From Sphingomonas sp. (GTDB taxonomy: Bacteria > Pseudomonadota > Alphaproteobacteria > Sphingomonadales > Sphingomonadaceae): a stretch of 64,000 bases of DNA. Both the position numbers and the translations under genes were made by a program. Below are positions 25,730 through 35,173 of the stretch, in pieces. The DNA lies in assembly GCF_025353885.1 (NCBI RefSeq), contig NZ_JANXNX010000013.1, positions 1 to 64,000 of the forward strand, written 5' to 3'. The notes under the pieces were generated by a model that had not been told where the DNA came from, did no database searches, and was given only the letters and a program-made list of their open reading frames with translations. Every line of letters starts with the position of its first letter. Positions within the stretch are counted from its first letter, which is position 1.

Positions 25730-26964
25730 CGCACTCGCTTTGACCAGCGTTGGCGCATCCATCGGGAATAGTCACGATAGGCGGCGTCGTTCCCAAGGTG
25801 TTTTTCTTCGGTTTTGGCGCGCCAGTAATACACACCGCTGACAATGGCCATGATCGCGGTGTTGCGCGCTGCCTCGATCGTGCTGCCGCTCGTCACCAGG
25901 AACGGCAGGGTCGACAGCCACCAGAACGCATTTTTCGAAAGATAGGCTGGGTGCCTCACCCACGCATAGGGGCCGTGCGTCAGGATGCCGCGGTGCGTCA
26001 GGTTCGAAAAGCGTAATCCGAACGCGACCGTCGCCCACGCATAGATAGCGGTCAGCAGGACCAGCACGCCGCCCCAGATGCCAAGCAGAACCGACTGTCC
26101 GCCAAGCCAGTGGCTCCAGTCCATCGTCCCCTGATGATAGTCGAGCGGACCGTTGTTTCCCATCAGGATGAACGGCGGATAGCAAATCAATGCTGCGACC
26201 CACCCTTCGGCATAGGGGGTTGCCGAACGGATATGCGCGTCGAGTGGTTTCATCGTCAGCACATAGCCGACCGTCGCCATCGCCACGTCGATCACGAACA
26301 TGAAGGAGATCAGGTAGTTGGTGATTGCCACCGGCGAGGAAACGATTTCTGCCCACGGACGGGCCACGACTTCGCCAAAGCCTCCCGGCACGATCGACAG
26401 CATGAAGGCAAGGTAGAAACCCTTGACCGCCCAGCTTCGCAGATGGTCGGCAATCGCCGCGCGGTCGAACGGGCCACTGCCCATCAGCCACTGACCCAGC
26501 GCCCATGCCCCGTCGTGCGGGTGCTTCAAACGGGTATCGATCCACAGGATGTAGGGCACCGACAGGACAAACAGGACCGGCGCCGCGACGATCAGTAGTT
26601 TCATCGCGAACAGGTAGTTTCCCGTCCAATAAAACCGACTGATTGCATAAATGCACGCGATGAGCGCCCAGGTCGCCCACAGGCCCGCCAGCTTCGACAG
26701 GCTGGTGTCGAGCGATTGCGCCAGGGACCGGGCCGGACTGTCCCAATCGATTCCGGTCGATGGATTGCGATGGACCCGGTCGACCAGCAGCGACCACAGC
26801 ACCATCGGAATCCCGCACGCCGCCACATTGGTCAATGCGGCAAAGGGCCCGCTGAGGCCATACTGGCGCGCGATGGCAAACCACAGGAACAGTCCCGCCA
26901 ATCCAGAGAGACCGACCCCGGTGCTGACCGCGGATTTGGGTCGGGTCAGTCGTTCGCCGGACAT
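25726..26964 (-). CDS. Polytopic membrane protein with C-terminal ICMT/PEMT-like methyltransferase domain
   Basis: A 412-residue integral membrane protein with about ten hydrophobic segments. The C-terminal ~120 residues carry the isoprenylcysteine-carboxyl-methyltransferase/phospholipid-methyltransferase pattern GILTHGPYAWVRHPAYLSKNAFWW (interrupted in function terms by no gap) and the terminal EEKHLGNDAAYRDYSRWMR. The N-terminal ~270 residues are not recognisable to me. The substrate is unknown; bacteria lack prenylated CaaX proteins as a rule, so a lipid or small-molecule target is more likely. It is convergent with gshA. Confidence 0.75.
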   Translation of the reverse strand: MSGERLTRPKSAVSTGVGLSGLAGLFLWFAIARQYGLSGPFAALTNVAACGIPMVLWSLLVDRVHRNPSTGIDWDSPARSLAQSLDTSLSKLAGLWATWALIACIYAISRFYWTGNYLFAMKLLIVAAPVLFVLSVPYILWIDTRLKHPHDGAWALGQWLMGSGPFDRAAIADHLRSWAVKGFYLAFMLSIVPGGFGEVVARPWAEIVSSPVAITNYLISFMFVIDVAMATVGYVLTMKPLDAHIRSATPYAEGWVAALICYPPFILMGNNGPLDYHQGTMDWSHWLGGQSVLLGIWGGVLVLLTAIYAWATVAFGLRFSNLTHRGILTHGPYAWVRHPAYLSKNAFWWLSTLPFLVTSGSTIEAARNTAIMAIVSGVYYWRAKTEEKHLGNDAAYRDYSRWMRQRWSKRVR

Positions 26965-27012
26965 TATTTTACCGCCTCGGTTGGATCAGGCATCAACATT
27001 CGCAGTGCTAGA

Positions 27013-28680
27013 TCAGCGACCTTGGCTGCGCCACCGTTTGATCACCCGGCCCAGCATCTCGTCCTCGCCGCCAGATTCGGTCCACAGTTTTGAGAACAGC
27101 GGATCGCTCGAAGCCGGACGCTTGACCTCTTCGAGCGCGTCGAATGCCACGCGGATCGGGATCGTGACGCCTTCGCCGCAGACGATGCACTCGCGGTTGC
27201 GCAGCGCCGGGATCGTATCGAGGAATCCGCGCGCACCCTCGGGCATGGCCGACCGGACATAGGCCTGGTCGCGCTCGTTGTTCAGGCGCATCGCGATAAT
27301 GGTGCCGCACTGCGACAGCACCCCTTCGGCAAGATCGGATGGGCGCTGCGTGATCAGACCCAGCGAGACGCCGTATTTACGACCCTCCTTGGCGATGCGG
27401 CCAAGAATCTTGCCGACCGAGCTGACCTTGCCGTTCTGGTCCGACGGCACATAGCGATGCGCCTCTTCGCAGACGAGCAGGATGGGGCGCTGGGGCTCGT
27501 TGCGCGACCAGATCGCATAGTCGAACACCAGGCGCGCCAGTACCGCGACCACCACCGAAGTGATGTCCGACGGCACTCCCGAAACGTCGATGATTGAGAT
27601 CGGCTTGCCGTCCCCCGGCAGCCGGAACACGCGGCCCAGAAAGCCGGCCATCGTGTCCGCGACCAGCATCCCCGAAAACATGAAACTGTAGCGCGGGTCG
27701 GACTTGATCTCATCGATCTTGGTCTTCAGCCGCATGTAGGGGGCGCTGTCGCCTGCCTTGTCGAGGCGACCCATCTCCGACTGGATGTTCGCGGTCAGGT
27801 CGCTGAGCAGATAGGGGATTGGCGAATCGACGGTCAGCTTGGCAATCCCCTCGGCTGCGCGGCTTTTCGCCTTTGCGGCCAGCAGGCATTTGGCGAGGAT
27901 GTCGGCATCCATCTGATGCTCTTCCCTGCCGCCCGGAATGAACACTTCGCAATGTTCCTCGAAGTTCATCAGCCAGTACGGCATCGCGAGGTTGGAGACG
28001 TCGAACAGCGCGCCGTTGGTCTTGAACGCCGCCGAATATTCGCCGTGCGGATCGATCATGACGATGTGACCCTGCGGTGCCATTTCGCAAATCCGGTGCA
28101 GGATCAACGCGGCGCTGGTCGACTTTCCGGTGCCGGTCGAACCGAGCAGCGCGAAATGCTTGCCCAGCAGCGCATCGATGAACAATGCGCCGCGAATGTC
28201 GCGGGTCGGATAAACCGTGCCGATCTCGATGTGCGGGCGATCTTCTGCCGCATACATCTGCTTCATGTCCTGGCTCGTCACCGGATAAACGCCTGAACCC
28301 GGCATCGGGTAGCGCGTGACACCGCGACGGAAATTATAGATTTTGCCGGTCAACCGCTCCTCGTCGCCCTCGCCGAGGAAATCGATGAAGCCGATGATTG
28401 CGCCATCGCGGTCACCATCGGCCTTCAGCGTTCGGACGTTCGCCATCAGCCAGTTCGATCCGACCTTGACCTTGATGAGGCTGCCGACCTGTCCGCCCAT
28501 CGCCAGGCAGGGGTCGTCGGCGTCCGCCAGGCGCGCCATCGCCATCTGGTCCAGCCTGATCTGCGATGACGAACCCGATATGTCGACGACCGCACCGATG
28601 GGTTCGCGGGCAAACGAAACAGAAGGCGTAACCGCGTGTTCGGTCGCGCCTTCGAAAGTGCCGCTTCGGTGCATATCCAT
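27013..28680 (-). CDS. HerA-type ATPase/helicase with DUF87 domain
   Basis: A hexameric-type DNA translocase of the HerA family, 555 residues. The N-terminal ~130 residues form the beta-barrel (HAS-barrel) region. The ATPase core has Walker A LLGSTGTGKSTSA, the sequence MIDPHGEYSAAF, Walker B ILLVCEEAHRYVPS, and the late motif LITQRPSDLAEGVLSQCGTI. In archaea and some bacteria HerA works with NurA in end resection, and also in defence systems; no NurA, SIR2 or other partner is adjacent. It is distinct from the DUF853 protein at 10738-12348. Confidence 0.92.
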   Translation of the reverse strand: MDMHRSGTFEGATEHAVTPSVSFAREPIGAVVDISGSSSQIRLDQMAMARLADADDPCLAMGGQVGSLIKVKVGSNWLMANVRTLKADGDRDGAIIGFIDFLGEGDEERLTGKIYNFRRGVTRYPMPGSGVYPVTSQDMKQMYAAEDRPHIEIGTVYPTRDIRGALFIDALLGKHFALLGSTGTGKSTSAALILHRICEMAPQGHIVMIDPHGEYSAAFKTNGALFDVSNLAMPYWLMNFEEHCEVFIPGGREEHQMDADILAKCLLAAKAKSRAAEGIAKLTVDSPIPYLLSDLTANIQSEMGRLDKAGDSAPYMRLKTKIDEIKSDPRYSFMFSGMLVADTMAGFLGRVFRLPGDGKPISIIDVSGVPSDITSVVVAVLARLVFDYAIWSRNEPQRPILLVCEEAHRYVPSDQNGKVSSVGKILGRIAKEGRKYGVSLGLITQRPSDLAEGVLSQCGTIIAMRLNNERDQAYVRSAMPEGARGFLDTIPALRNRECIVCGEGVTIPIRVAFDALEEVKRPASSDPLFSKLWTESGGEDEMLGRVIKRWRSQGR

Positions 28681-28750
28681 AGTCTCAATCGTCCCGCTTC
28701 GAATTCAGAACAGATCATGTAGCGCGAATGCGTAAACAGAGCGGTAACGG

Positions 28751-29506
28751 TTAAATCCGGCGGAAAATGGCGCCTGCTGCCCAGCCGAACGCGAGCGACA
28801 ACAGGACTGCCACCATGCCGTAGGTGAACGGCCAGTGCGTCGCCGCGGTTGCGATAAACCGTTCGAACCCCGATTTCCGGATGTCGATGTCACGCGTGGC
28901 GGCGGCGATGACCTTGCCATCGCGAATCAGGAATGTCTCCGCCGTATAGCGCCCCACCGGGACCCGCGCCGGGATGGCGATGCGCGCGCGATAAAGGACC
29001 CCTTGCCTGATCGTAACGCTGGACGGGTGGCTGACATACAGGCCGCTGCGTCCGCGCAAATCGACGAACCCGGTTTCGAAGCGCCTTTGCTCGGCGGGCA
29101 GTGCACTGCTGGCAGGTGACAGATGGACGTTGCCGAGGCCAAGTTCGTAGATCGCCGCCGTCCGTTCGTCGATCAGCATTTGGAGCGGTCGCGACGATGC
29201 AATGGCGTAAAAGGTCGGCGCGGACCGGAACCGCGCGCTGTCGGCATTGGCCCAGATCAATCCACCGATCTTTTGCTTTTCACGCACCAGGATCGACTGG
29301 GGCGGCCCCTTTAGCACGACCGCGACATCGGTGTGGCCATCGGGAACGCGCCCACCTGGATAAACGATTGCACCGAACAGGAGCAATTCGGCCCCGGTAA
29401 AGCTGTAGATGATCTCCACTTCGTTCTGCGATACGTCGGGCACAAGGATTGGCTCGCGCGCGCCGACCAACAGCAGGAGCGGCAGCAGGGCAAACAGGCG
29501 CTTCAA
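28751..29506 (-). CDS. TIGR02186-type membrane-anchored protein, partner of the TauE-like permease
   Basis: A 251-residue exported protein: signal peptide (to about residue 17), a long extracytoplasmic domain, and one C-terminal helix (TYGMVAVLLSLAFGWAAGAIF). The pattern (EIIYSFTGAELLLFGAIVYPGG, DVAVVLKGPPQSILVREKQKIGGLIWANA) fits the alphaproteobacterial TIGR02186 family. Function is unknown, but it is regularly encoded beside a TauE/SafE permease, as here with a 4-nt overlap, so it probably works with it. Confidence 0.85.
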   Translation of the reverse strand: MKRLFALLPLLLLVGAREPILVPDVSQNEVEIIYSFTGAELLLFGAIVYPGGRVPDGHTDVAVVLKGPPQSILVREKQKIGGLIWANADSARFRSAPTFYAIASSRPLQMLIDERTAAIYELGLGNVHLSPASSALPAEQRRFETGFVDLRGRSGLYVSHPSSVTIRQGVLYRARIAIPARVPVGRYTAETFLIRDGKVIAAATRDIDIRKSGFERFIATAATHWPFTYGMVAVLLSLAFGWAAGAIFRRI

Positions 29507-30417
29507 AACTGCTGGACCGAGAAAATCTCGTCGGGCCTGAATCCAAGACCGACCGCCATCCTGATCGCCACCAGCAGGACGATCACCGCCAGCAACAGCC
29601 GCAGGTAATCGGGCCGAAACTTTTGCGCGAGCCGCGCGCCGACTTGCGCCCCAACGACGCTGCCCAGCAGCAGCAGGGCCGCCAACACGATGTCAACGGC
29701 GTGCGTGGTTAACGCATGAACCATCGTCGTCACGGCGGTAACGAACAATATCTGGAACAACGATGTGCCCACGACGACCCGCGTGGCCATGCCCAGCAAA
29801 TAGAGCATGGCCGGAACCATGATGAACCCGCCACCGACACCCAGCAGCACAGTCAGGATCCCCGTCGCAAAGCCGAGCAAGAGCGGCGCGAGCGGTGAGA
29901 TATATAGTCCTGAGGCATAGAATCGCCAGCGTAGCGGAAGCGCGGCAACCAGAGGATGATGACGCCGCTTGCCGGGTGGCAAGGCGATCCCCCGCCGTGC
30001 CGCGCTGATGCTCGTCCAGGCCTCCTTGGCCATCAACCCGCCGATCGAGCCGAGCAAGACGACATAAAGCACAGCAATGACGGTATCGATCTGTCCCCCT
30101 GCCTGAAGCAGCTTGAAGATTACGGACCCCGCGATCGCGCCGAAAATGCCCCCGACAACCAGCACCGCGCCCATGTGCAGGTCCACGCCCCCGCGCCGAT
30201 AATGGGCCAGCGCCCCCGATACGCTTGCCCCCGTCACCTGGGTTGCGGCCGAGGCCGCGGCGACGGTAGGGGGGATGCCATAGAAGATCAGCAGCGGCGT
30301 CGTCAGGAATCCGCCACCCACGCCAAACATGCCCGACAACAGGCCGACACCCGCGCCCAGAAGGACGATGACCAGCGCGTTTACCGACAGATTGGCGATG
30401 GGCAGATAGATGTCCAT
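29503..30417 (-). CDS. TauE/SafE-family sulfite/organosulfonate exporter-like permease
   Basis: An inner-membrane permease with about eight helices. The family's repeated motifs are GVGLLSGMFGVGGGFLTTPLLIF (N-terminal) and GFATGILTVLLGVGGGFIMVPAMLYL (C-terminal half). The start at 30417 (MDIYLPIANLSVNA) removes seven poorly supported residues of the longer frame. The stop overlaps the TIGR02186 gene (ATGA), indicating a two-gene operon. Substrate by family is sulfite or a sulfonated compound; this is not proven by sequence. Confidence 0.88.
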   Translation of the reverse strand: MDIYLPIANLSVNALVIVLLGAGVGLLSGMFGVGGGFLTTPLLIFYGIPPTVAAASAATQVTGASVSGALAHYRRGGVDLHMGAVLVVGGIFGAIAGSVIFKLLQAGGQIDTVIAVLYVVLLGSIGGLMAKEAWTSISAARRGIALPPGKRRHHPLVAALPLRWRFYASGLYISPLAPLLLGFATGILTVLLGVGGGFIMVPAMLYLLGMATRVVVGTSLFQILFVTAVTTMVHALTTHAVDIVLAALLLLGSVVGAQVGARLAQKFRPDYLRLLLAVIVLLVAIRMAVGLGFRPDEIFSVQQF

Positions 30418-30468
30418 TGACCGGAGGACTAGCGGCACGGGGCGGCATGCGAAAGCGGTTTGCGCCTA

Positions 30469-31500
30469 TTAAAATCCAATATCGACACTGAGCGCGGGCC
30501 CGGAGCCGGGTGCCGCGTTGCCTGCTATGCGCTGTCTCCAACCCGCCGTGATGCGCACGGGCCGTTGGTCCGCTGACACGATCCCGATCAGCTCGGGACC
30601 GACATCGACCCGCGTGACGCCAGGTTGCGCGCCCCCGGACAGCGCCGCGCCGACCGCAAGCCGCGTCGTGCCCGCGCCCGACAGCGGGTGCACGATCCGG
30701 ACGGCGCCATCGGCAAATGCATCACGGCGTCGCGCGCCGACGATGCCAATCTGACCATAGCCCTCGGCGCGCAAACCATGAGGCAGCACGACATCGTTGA
30801 ACCCGCCATAAGCCGTCACCGACATCGCATTGCGCGCGCCGTCATCGAGCGCGATCCGCCGTTCCAGTAGAATGCCGACCGCGCGCCCCCTGATGCCGAC
30901 GCCTGCCGATGCCTCGCGGCCGGAGCGCAGGGCCAGCGGTGCGCTGAGCCGCACCGTCAGCGCCAGCCCGCGCGGTCCCGGTTCGTAAAATGCCCGCACC
31001 CCGGCCTGCGCGCCGCCCAAAGTGCCGCCCGGCCCGAGGGTCGAACCGGCAGAGTCGGGGCGGAATAAAGCCCACGCCGAACCGGACAGGCGAGAGCGTG
31101 GCCCCGAAGATGACACCATGGGCACCAGTTGCGGTCTGTCAGACGCCAAATTCACGGGCGTGTTAAAATCTTCGAATAAGATCATCGGGGCGGGGCGGGC
31201 AGTTCGTGCGAGACGGGCGGACCGGGGGGTCATGGTTTCTCTTCGATCAATGATCGCCTGTCTTGCCAACAGCACGGCAAGGGATTTTCCTGGCACGGGC
31301 ACTTCAAGCCGCTCCGTCAAAGGGCGAACGATTGCTCTGACCTCGATCACGGGCACCGCGACAGCGATTGAAAGGTGACCGGGGACCGCGATCCCGACTG
31401 CTGCATGCCAGAGCATACCCGCCCGCGTTACGATCCAGGCGCTGAGGACGATAAAGACCGCTCGCAGTGGACGGCTGACCGACACACGCGCAATTGTCAT
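30469..31500 (-). CDS. Probable outer-membrane beta-barrel protein paired with NfrB-like glycosyltransferase
   Basis: A 343-residue protein with an N-terminal hydrophobic segment (AVFIVLSAWIVTRAG) and an amphipathic strand-rich C-terminal half ending SVDIGF with terminal Phe, as outer-membrane barrels do. The C-terminal part could match the NfrA C-terminal domain of phage N4 adsorption proteins. That is a guess from gene pairing: it overlaps the end of the upstream NfrB-like gene by 4 nt. It lacks the long TPR region of E. coli NfrA. Export role for a polysaccharide is inference. Confidence 0.55.
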   Translation of the reverse strand: MTIARVSVSRPLRAVFIVLSAWIVTRAGMLWHAAVGIAVPGHLSIAVAVPVIEVRAIVRPLTERLEVPVPGKSLAVLLARQAIIDRRETMTPRSARLARTARPAPMILFEDFNTPVNLASDRPQLVPMVSSSGPRSRLSGSAWALFRPDSAGSTLGPGGTLGGAQAGVRAFYEPGPRGLALTVRLSAPLALRSGREASAGVGIRGRAVGILLERRIALDDGARNAMSVTAYGGFNDVVLPHGLRAEGYGQIGIVGARRRDAFADGAVRIVHPLSGAGTTRLAVGAALSGGAQPGVTRVDVGPELIGIVSADQRPVRITAGWRQRIAGNAAPGSGPALSVDIGF

Positions 31501-32876
31501 TCAGCAGGAAGGATCAATGGAAAGGCGTGTGCGGTCTTATCCCATCGAACCACGCCGTCACGTCGTGTCCGCAAATATATCGCCACCGCGCGCCGCACGG
31601 CCATGACGTGGATTACGTTGCTGACGACCGCGCGTGGGATCGACCGCAGCCCCTCTCTCCAGCCATAGGTTGCGGTTACGAAACCGGCTCGCATCCCGAG
31701 CCGCCAAAGGAGGATCGCACCGCTTGCCAGCAACAATCCGTTCATAAGGGGCGAGACTGTGGGCAATGGGCGGCCGAACGCCCACCCCGCGGCTCGGGTG
31801 AGCATGGTCAACACCAGCCCGGCATAGGCCACCAGCAGCACGATTGCCCCCGCCAGCGCCCGCCGATCATGAAGCCGCATCCAGGTTTCAGCAGCCCCGC
31901 CGTGCCAGCCAAGCCGGTCCCAGCCCGATAAAGCTATCCCTGCGACCCAACGCGATTTCTGTCGCACGGCCTGTTCCAGCGATGCCGGAAAATGCGCACG
32001 GACTGCGACCAGGCCACCCCCGGCATGGGGCAAGCGTACAAAGATCCCACGCCCGCCCAATTCGGCAATACGCAAGCCCAGTTCGTAATCCTCGGTCAGG
32101 CTGTCCTGGTCGAATGGATTGCCGCCGCGCATTTGAGCGATGTCCCCGATCATTTCGCGCGAAAACGCGCAGCCCACTCCCGCCGCCGGAATCCCCGCGC
32201 CAATCGCTTCGCGCACGACGATGGTCTTGCCGTGAGCTTCAGCAAATTCATCGATATAATGCCCTCCCACCCAGCGGGAATGCCGATCGACCAATGGCAG
32301 GACCGGCAGCTGTACGAAGTCGAAACGCTCGATCAAGCGGTCGAACACGCGCAATTCGGCAGAATGAACAATATCTTCGGCGTCGTGCAGCACGATCGAC
32401 TTTGCGCGCCAGCCTTCGCGGCTTTCGTCGTGCACCAACGCCCGCCATATCGTGTTGAGACAGCCCGCCTTGGTCGTCGGTCCATCGACCGCCCCCATCA
32501 CGATCCGGATGTTGTCCGACCGAACCGATCGAATGCTGGCCAGCGTGGCGGGATCGTTGGGATAGCAGCCGACATAGATGCGATAATCTTGCGACCCGAA
32601 GGCGGAAATGCCATGCGCCAGCATCGATCCGATCACCGCTCCTTCGTCCCAGGCGGGCACGAAGACAACGGCGCGTCCGGGCGTGCGTGCCGCCATCAAT
32701 GTCGCGCTGGTGGTTGCCGGTTTGTTTCGATAGACGGTCAGTCGTCGGGCGATGCGTCTGCCCATCCAGATCAGATCGATCAACAAATCGTCCAGTCCCC
32801 CGATTATAAATCCGACGACCGAAAAGAGCGTCAACTCATGCGAAATGCCAACCGTGATTTCGAATACTGGCAGCAT
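31497..32876 (-). CDS. NfrB-like family 2 glycosyltransferase, membrane protein
   Basis: A GT2-type inner-membrane glycosyltransferase similar to bacteriophage N4 adsorption protein B. Visible are a first helix (LTLFSVVGFIIGGLDDLLIDLIW), the nucleotide-sugar region VVFVPAWDEGAVIGSML, the metal-binding HDAEDIVH, the acceptor/catalytic block FDQDSLTEDYELGLRI, QKSRWVAGIALSGWDRLGW (Q..RW-like), and two C-terminal helices. The ATG at 32876 is favoured by GGGGAG about 9 nt upstream; the ATG at 32948 has none. There is no N-terminal c-di-GMP module visible. It forms an operon with the barrel-like gene. Confidence 0.82.
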   Translation of the reverse strand: MLPVFEITVGISHELTLFSVVGFIIGGLDDLLIDLIWMGRRIARRLTVYRNKPATTSATLMAARTPGRAVVFVPAWDEGAVIGSMLAHGISAFGSQDYRIYVGCYPNDPATLASIRSVRSDNIRIVMGAVDGPTTKAGCLNTIWRALVHDESREGWRAKSIVLHDAEDIVHSAELRVFDRLIERFDFVQLPVLPLVDRHSRWVGGHYIDEFAEAHGKTIVVREAIGAGIPAAGVGCAFSREMIGDIAQMRGGNPFDQDSLTEDYELGLRIAELGGRGIFVRLPHAGGGLVAVRAHFPASLEQAVRQKSRWVAGIALSGWDRLGWHGGAAETWMRLHDRRALAGAIVLLVAYAGLVLTMLTRAAGWAFGRPLPTVSPLMNGLLLASGAILLWRLGMRAGFVTATYGWREGLRSIPRAVVSNVIHVMAVRRAVAIYLRTRRDGVVRWDKTAHAFPLILPAE

Positions 32877-32967
32877 AGTCGATTGCTCCCCAGCTAACCC
32901 ACGTTTGCCGAATAATTTCTTTTCTGCAAGATAATGTTGCGACCTCATAACGATTATTTACGAGAGG

Positions 32968-33005
32968 CTGCCGCTACAGACCGAAACCCATTCAGGAAGC
33001 GGCGG
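32968..33005 (+). promoter_or_regulatory. Hairpin leader directly upstream of nhaA
   Basis: An 8-bp stem with one G-T wobble (CTGCCGCT, 32968-32975, with AGCGGCGG, 32998-33005) closes a 22-nt loop containing GACCGAAACCC. The ribosome-binding site GGGAGG lies 10 nt downstream of the stem, and GGGGT before it could pair with ACCC in the loop. A cation-responsive leader is possible, since nhaA-associated RNA motifs are known, but I cannot match it to a defined family. Confidence 0.35.
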
Positions 33006-33024
33006 ATCTGGGGTAGGGAGGCCA

Positions 33025-34221
33025 ATGATTATGCGATACCGATCCGTCCTTCGTGATTTTCTGGCGACCGAAGCCGCAGGCGGGATCATTTTGATCGCGT
33101 CCGCGATCCTTGCGATGCTGATCGCCAACTCTGCGCTGGCCCCGGCTTATTTCGGTATGCTGCACCTGGCAGTCGGGCCGACCTTGTCCCCACAGATTGG
33201 GGCGATGACAGTGCATCTGTGGATTAACGATGCGCTTATGGCGGTGTTCTTCATGCTCGTCGGGCTCGAGATCAAGCGCGAGTTTGTCGATGGTCACCTG
33301 GCGACATGGACCGACCGGAGGCTGCCATTCATTGCCGCCGCCGCGGGGATGGTGATCCCCGCGCTCGTGTATCTCGCGATCACGCGAGGGGACGTCGACC
33401 TGTCGCGCGGATGGGCGATCCCGGCGGCGACCGACATTGCGTTTGCGCTGGGCCTACTGGCGTTACTCGGTAAACGAGCGCCGACCTCGCTAAAGCTGTT
33501 TCTGACGACCGTTGCGATCGTCGATGATGTCGGAGCGGTAGCGATTATCGCGCTATTTTATACAGCGGCGCTGAACTGGCTGGCGCTGGGCGCGGCGGTG
33601 GTGGTGTTTGGCGCGATGCTGGCGATGAACCGAATTGGTGTCGTCCGGGCGCGCTGGTATCTCATCGGTTTCGTAATGCTCTGGTACGCGATGCTGTTGT
33701 CGGGGGTTCATGCGACGGTCTCTGGCGTATTGGCGGCAGTCGCGGTGCCGGTGACACGGACGCCGGGTGCGCCTGACAATACCGAATCACCGTTGCACCG
33801 GCTGGAACACGGGCTGCAACCGTGGGTGGCCTTTGCGATCGTCCCGCTGTTCGGCTTCGCCAATGCGGGGGTTTCGCTTGGCGGGGCAGAGGCCGCGCTT
33901 GCGCCGCTGCCGTTGGCGATCGCGCTGGGTTTGTTCGTAGGCAAGCAGGCGGGCGTGTTCGGGGCGGTCTGGGGTGCAGTCCGGCTAGGCATCGCCGTAC
34001 GTCCAGCAGGAACTTCGTGGGCGCAAGTCTATGGGGTCGCGCTGCTCTGCGGGATCGGATTCACGATGAGCCTGTTCATCGGCGGACTGGCGTTCGCCGC
34101 GCCCGAGCAGGCCGATGCGGTGAAGATCGGCGTGCTGATGGGGTCGGTGGCGTCAGCTCTGGCAGGGTGCGGGGTACTGTATTTCAGCGGCGCACAGCGC
34201 GTGACCGGGTCGTCGGACTAG
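33025..34221 (+). CDS. nhaA: Na+/H+ antiporter NhaA
   Basis: An inner-membrane sodium/proton antiporter, 398 residues, about twelve helices. The N-terminal signature is FLATEAAGGIILI. Ion-binding residues are in AATDIAFALG and VAIVDDVGAVAIIALFY (the Asp-Asp pair), and FVGKQAGVFGA lies later. Strong ribosome site GGGAGG is 5 nt before the ATG. The upstream leader can fold into a hairpin. It is divergent from the glycosyltransferase operon and convergent with etfA. Confidence 0.97.
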   Translation: MIMRYRSVLRDFLATEAAGGIILIASAILAMLIANSALAPAYFGMLHLAVGPTLSPQIGAMTVHLWINDALMAVFFMLVGLEIKREFVDGHLATWTDRRLPFIAAAAGMVIPALVYLAITRGDVDLSRGWAIPAATDIAFALGLLALLGKRAPTSLKLFLTTVAIVDDVGAVAIIALFYTAALNWLALGAAVVVFGAMLAMNRIGVVRARWYLIGFVMLWYAMLLSGVHATVSGVLAAVAVPVTRTPGAPDNTESPLHRLEHGLQPWVAFAIVPLFGFANAGVSLGGAEAALAPLPLAIALGLFVGKQAGVFGAVWGAVRLGIAVRPAGTSWAQVYGVALLCGIGFTMSLFIGGLAFAAPEQADAVKIGVLMGSVASALAGCGVLYFSGAQRVTGSSD

Positions 34222-34243
34222 GCCCCGACCCGGCCGACGTGCT

Positions 34244-35173
34244 TTAGAGCTTGCTGGTCAGTTCCGGCACGATCTTGAACAGGTCACCCACCAGCCCGAT
34301 GTCGGCCACCTGGAAAATCGGGGCGTCGTCGTCTTTGTTGATCGCGACAATGATCTTCGAATCTTTCATGCCCGCAAGATGCTGGATCGCGCCCGAGATA
34401 CCAATCGCGATATAGACTTCGGGAGCAACGATCTTGCCGGTCTGGCCGACCTGATAGTCGTTGGGGACATAGCCGGCATCAACCGCCGCACGCGATGCGC
34501 CGACCCCTGCGCCAAGCTTGTCGGCAAGGGGTTCGATGATCGTATGAAAATTCTCGGCGTTCTGGAGTGCGCGGCCACCCGATACGATGATCTTTGCACT
34601 GGTCAGTTCGGGGCGTTCCGACTTCGCGATTTCGGCGCTGACAAACGTGGCAAGCCCAGCGTCGCCGGTCGAGGTCACGGCTTCGATCGTGCCGCTGCCG
34701 CCTTCACGTTCGGCCTTGGCAAAGGCGGTCCCGCGAACGGTGATGACCTTCTTGGCGTCCGACGTTTGGACAGTTGCAATCGCGTTGCCGGCATAGGTCG
34801 GGCGCGTGAATGTATCAGGACCGTCAACCGAAAGAATTTCGCTGATCTGCATGACGTCGAGCAGCGCCGCGACCCGCGGTGCGATGTTCTTGCCGATGGC
34901 AGTTGCTGGGGCCAGAAATGCATCGTGATGGCCCATCAACTGGACAATCAGCGGCGCCACGTTTTCAGCCAATGCGTGTTCGTAAGCGGCGTCGTCGGCG
35001 ACATGGACCTTGCCCGCCCCCGCGATCTTGGCCGCTTGGGCGGCGACGGCATCGACGCCCTTGCCTGCCACGATCAGATGGACTTCACCAAGCTGCGAGG
35101 CGGCGGTAACGACGGGAAGCGTCGCGTCCTTGACCGTGCTGCCGTCGTGTTCGACCCAGACCAGCGTCTTCAT
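34244..35173 (-). CDS. etfA: Electron transfer flavoprotein, alpha subunit
   Basis: EtfA binds the FAD of the ETF heterodimer, which moves electrons from acyl-CoA dehydrogenases to ETF-ubiquinone oxidoreductase. The FAD domain motif near the C-terminus is [24 protein letters not shown]; the N-terminal domain includes the typical [14 protein letters not shown] block. Its start overlaps the etfB stop in an ATGA, so subunits are coupled. Length is 309 residues. Confidence 0.97.
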   Translation of the reverse strand: MKTLVWVEHDGSTVKDATLPVVTAASQLGEVHLIVAGKGVDAVAAQAAKIAGAGKVHVADDAAYEHALAENVAPLIVQLMGHHDAFLAPATAIGKNIAPRVAALLDVMQISEILSVDGPDTFTRPTYAGNAIATVQTSDAKKVITVRGTAFAKAEREGGSGTIEAVTSTGDAGLATFVSAEIAKSERPELTSAKIIVSGGRALQNAENFHTIIEPLADKLGAGVGASRAAVDAGYVPNDYQVGQTGKIVAPEVYIAIGISGAIQHLAGMKDSKIIVAINKDDDAPIFQVADIGLVGDLFKIVPELTSKL

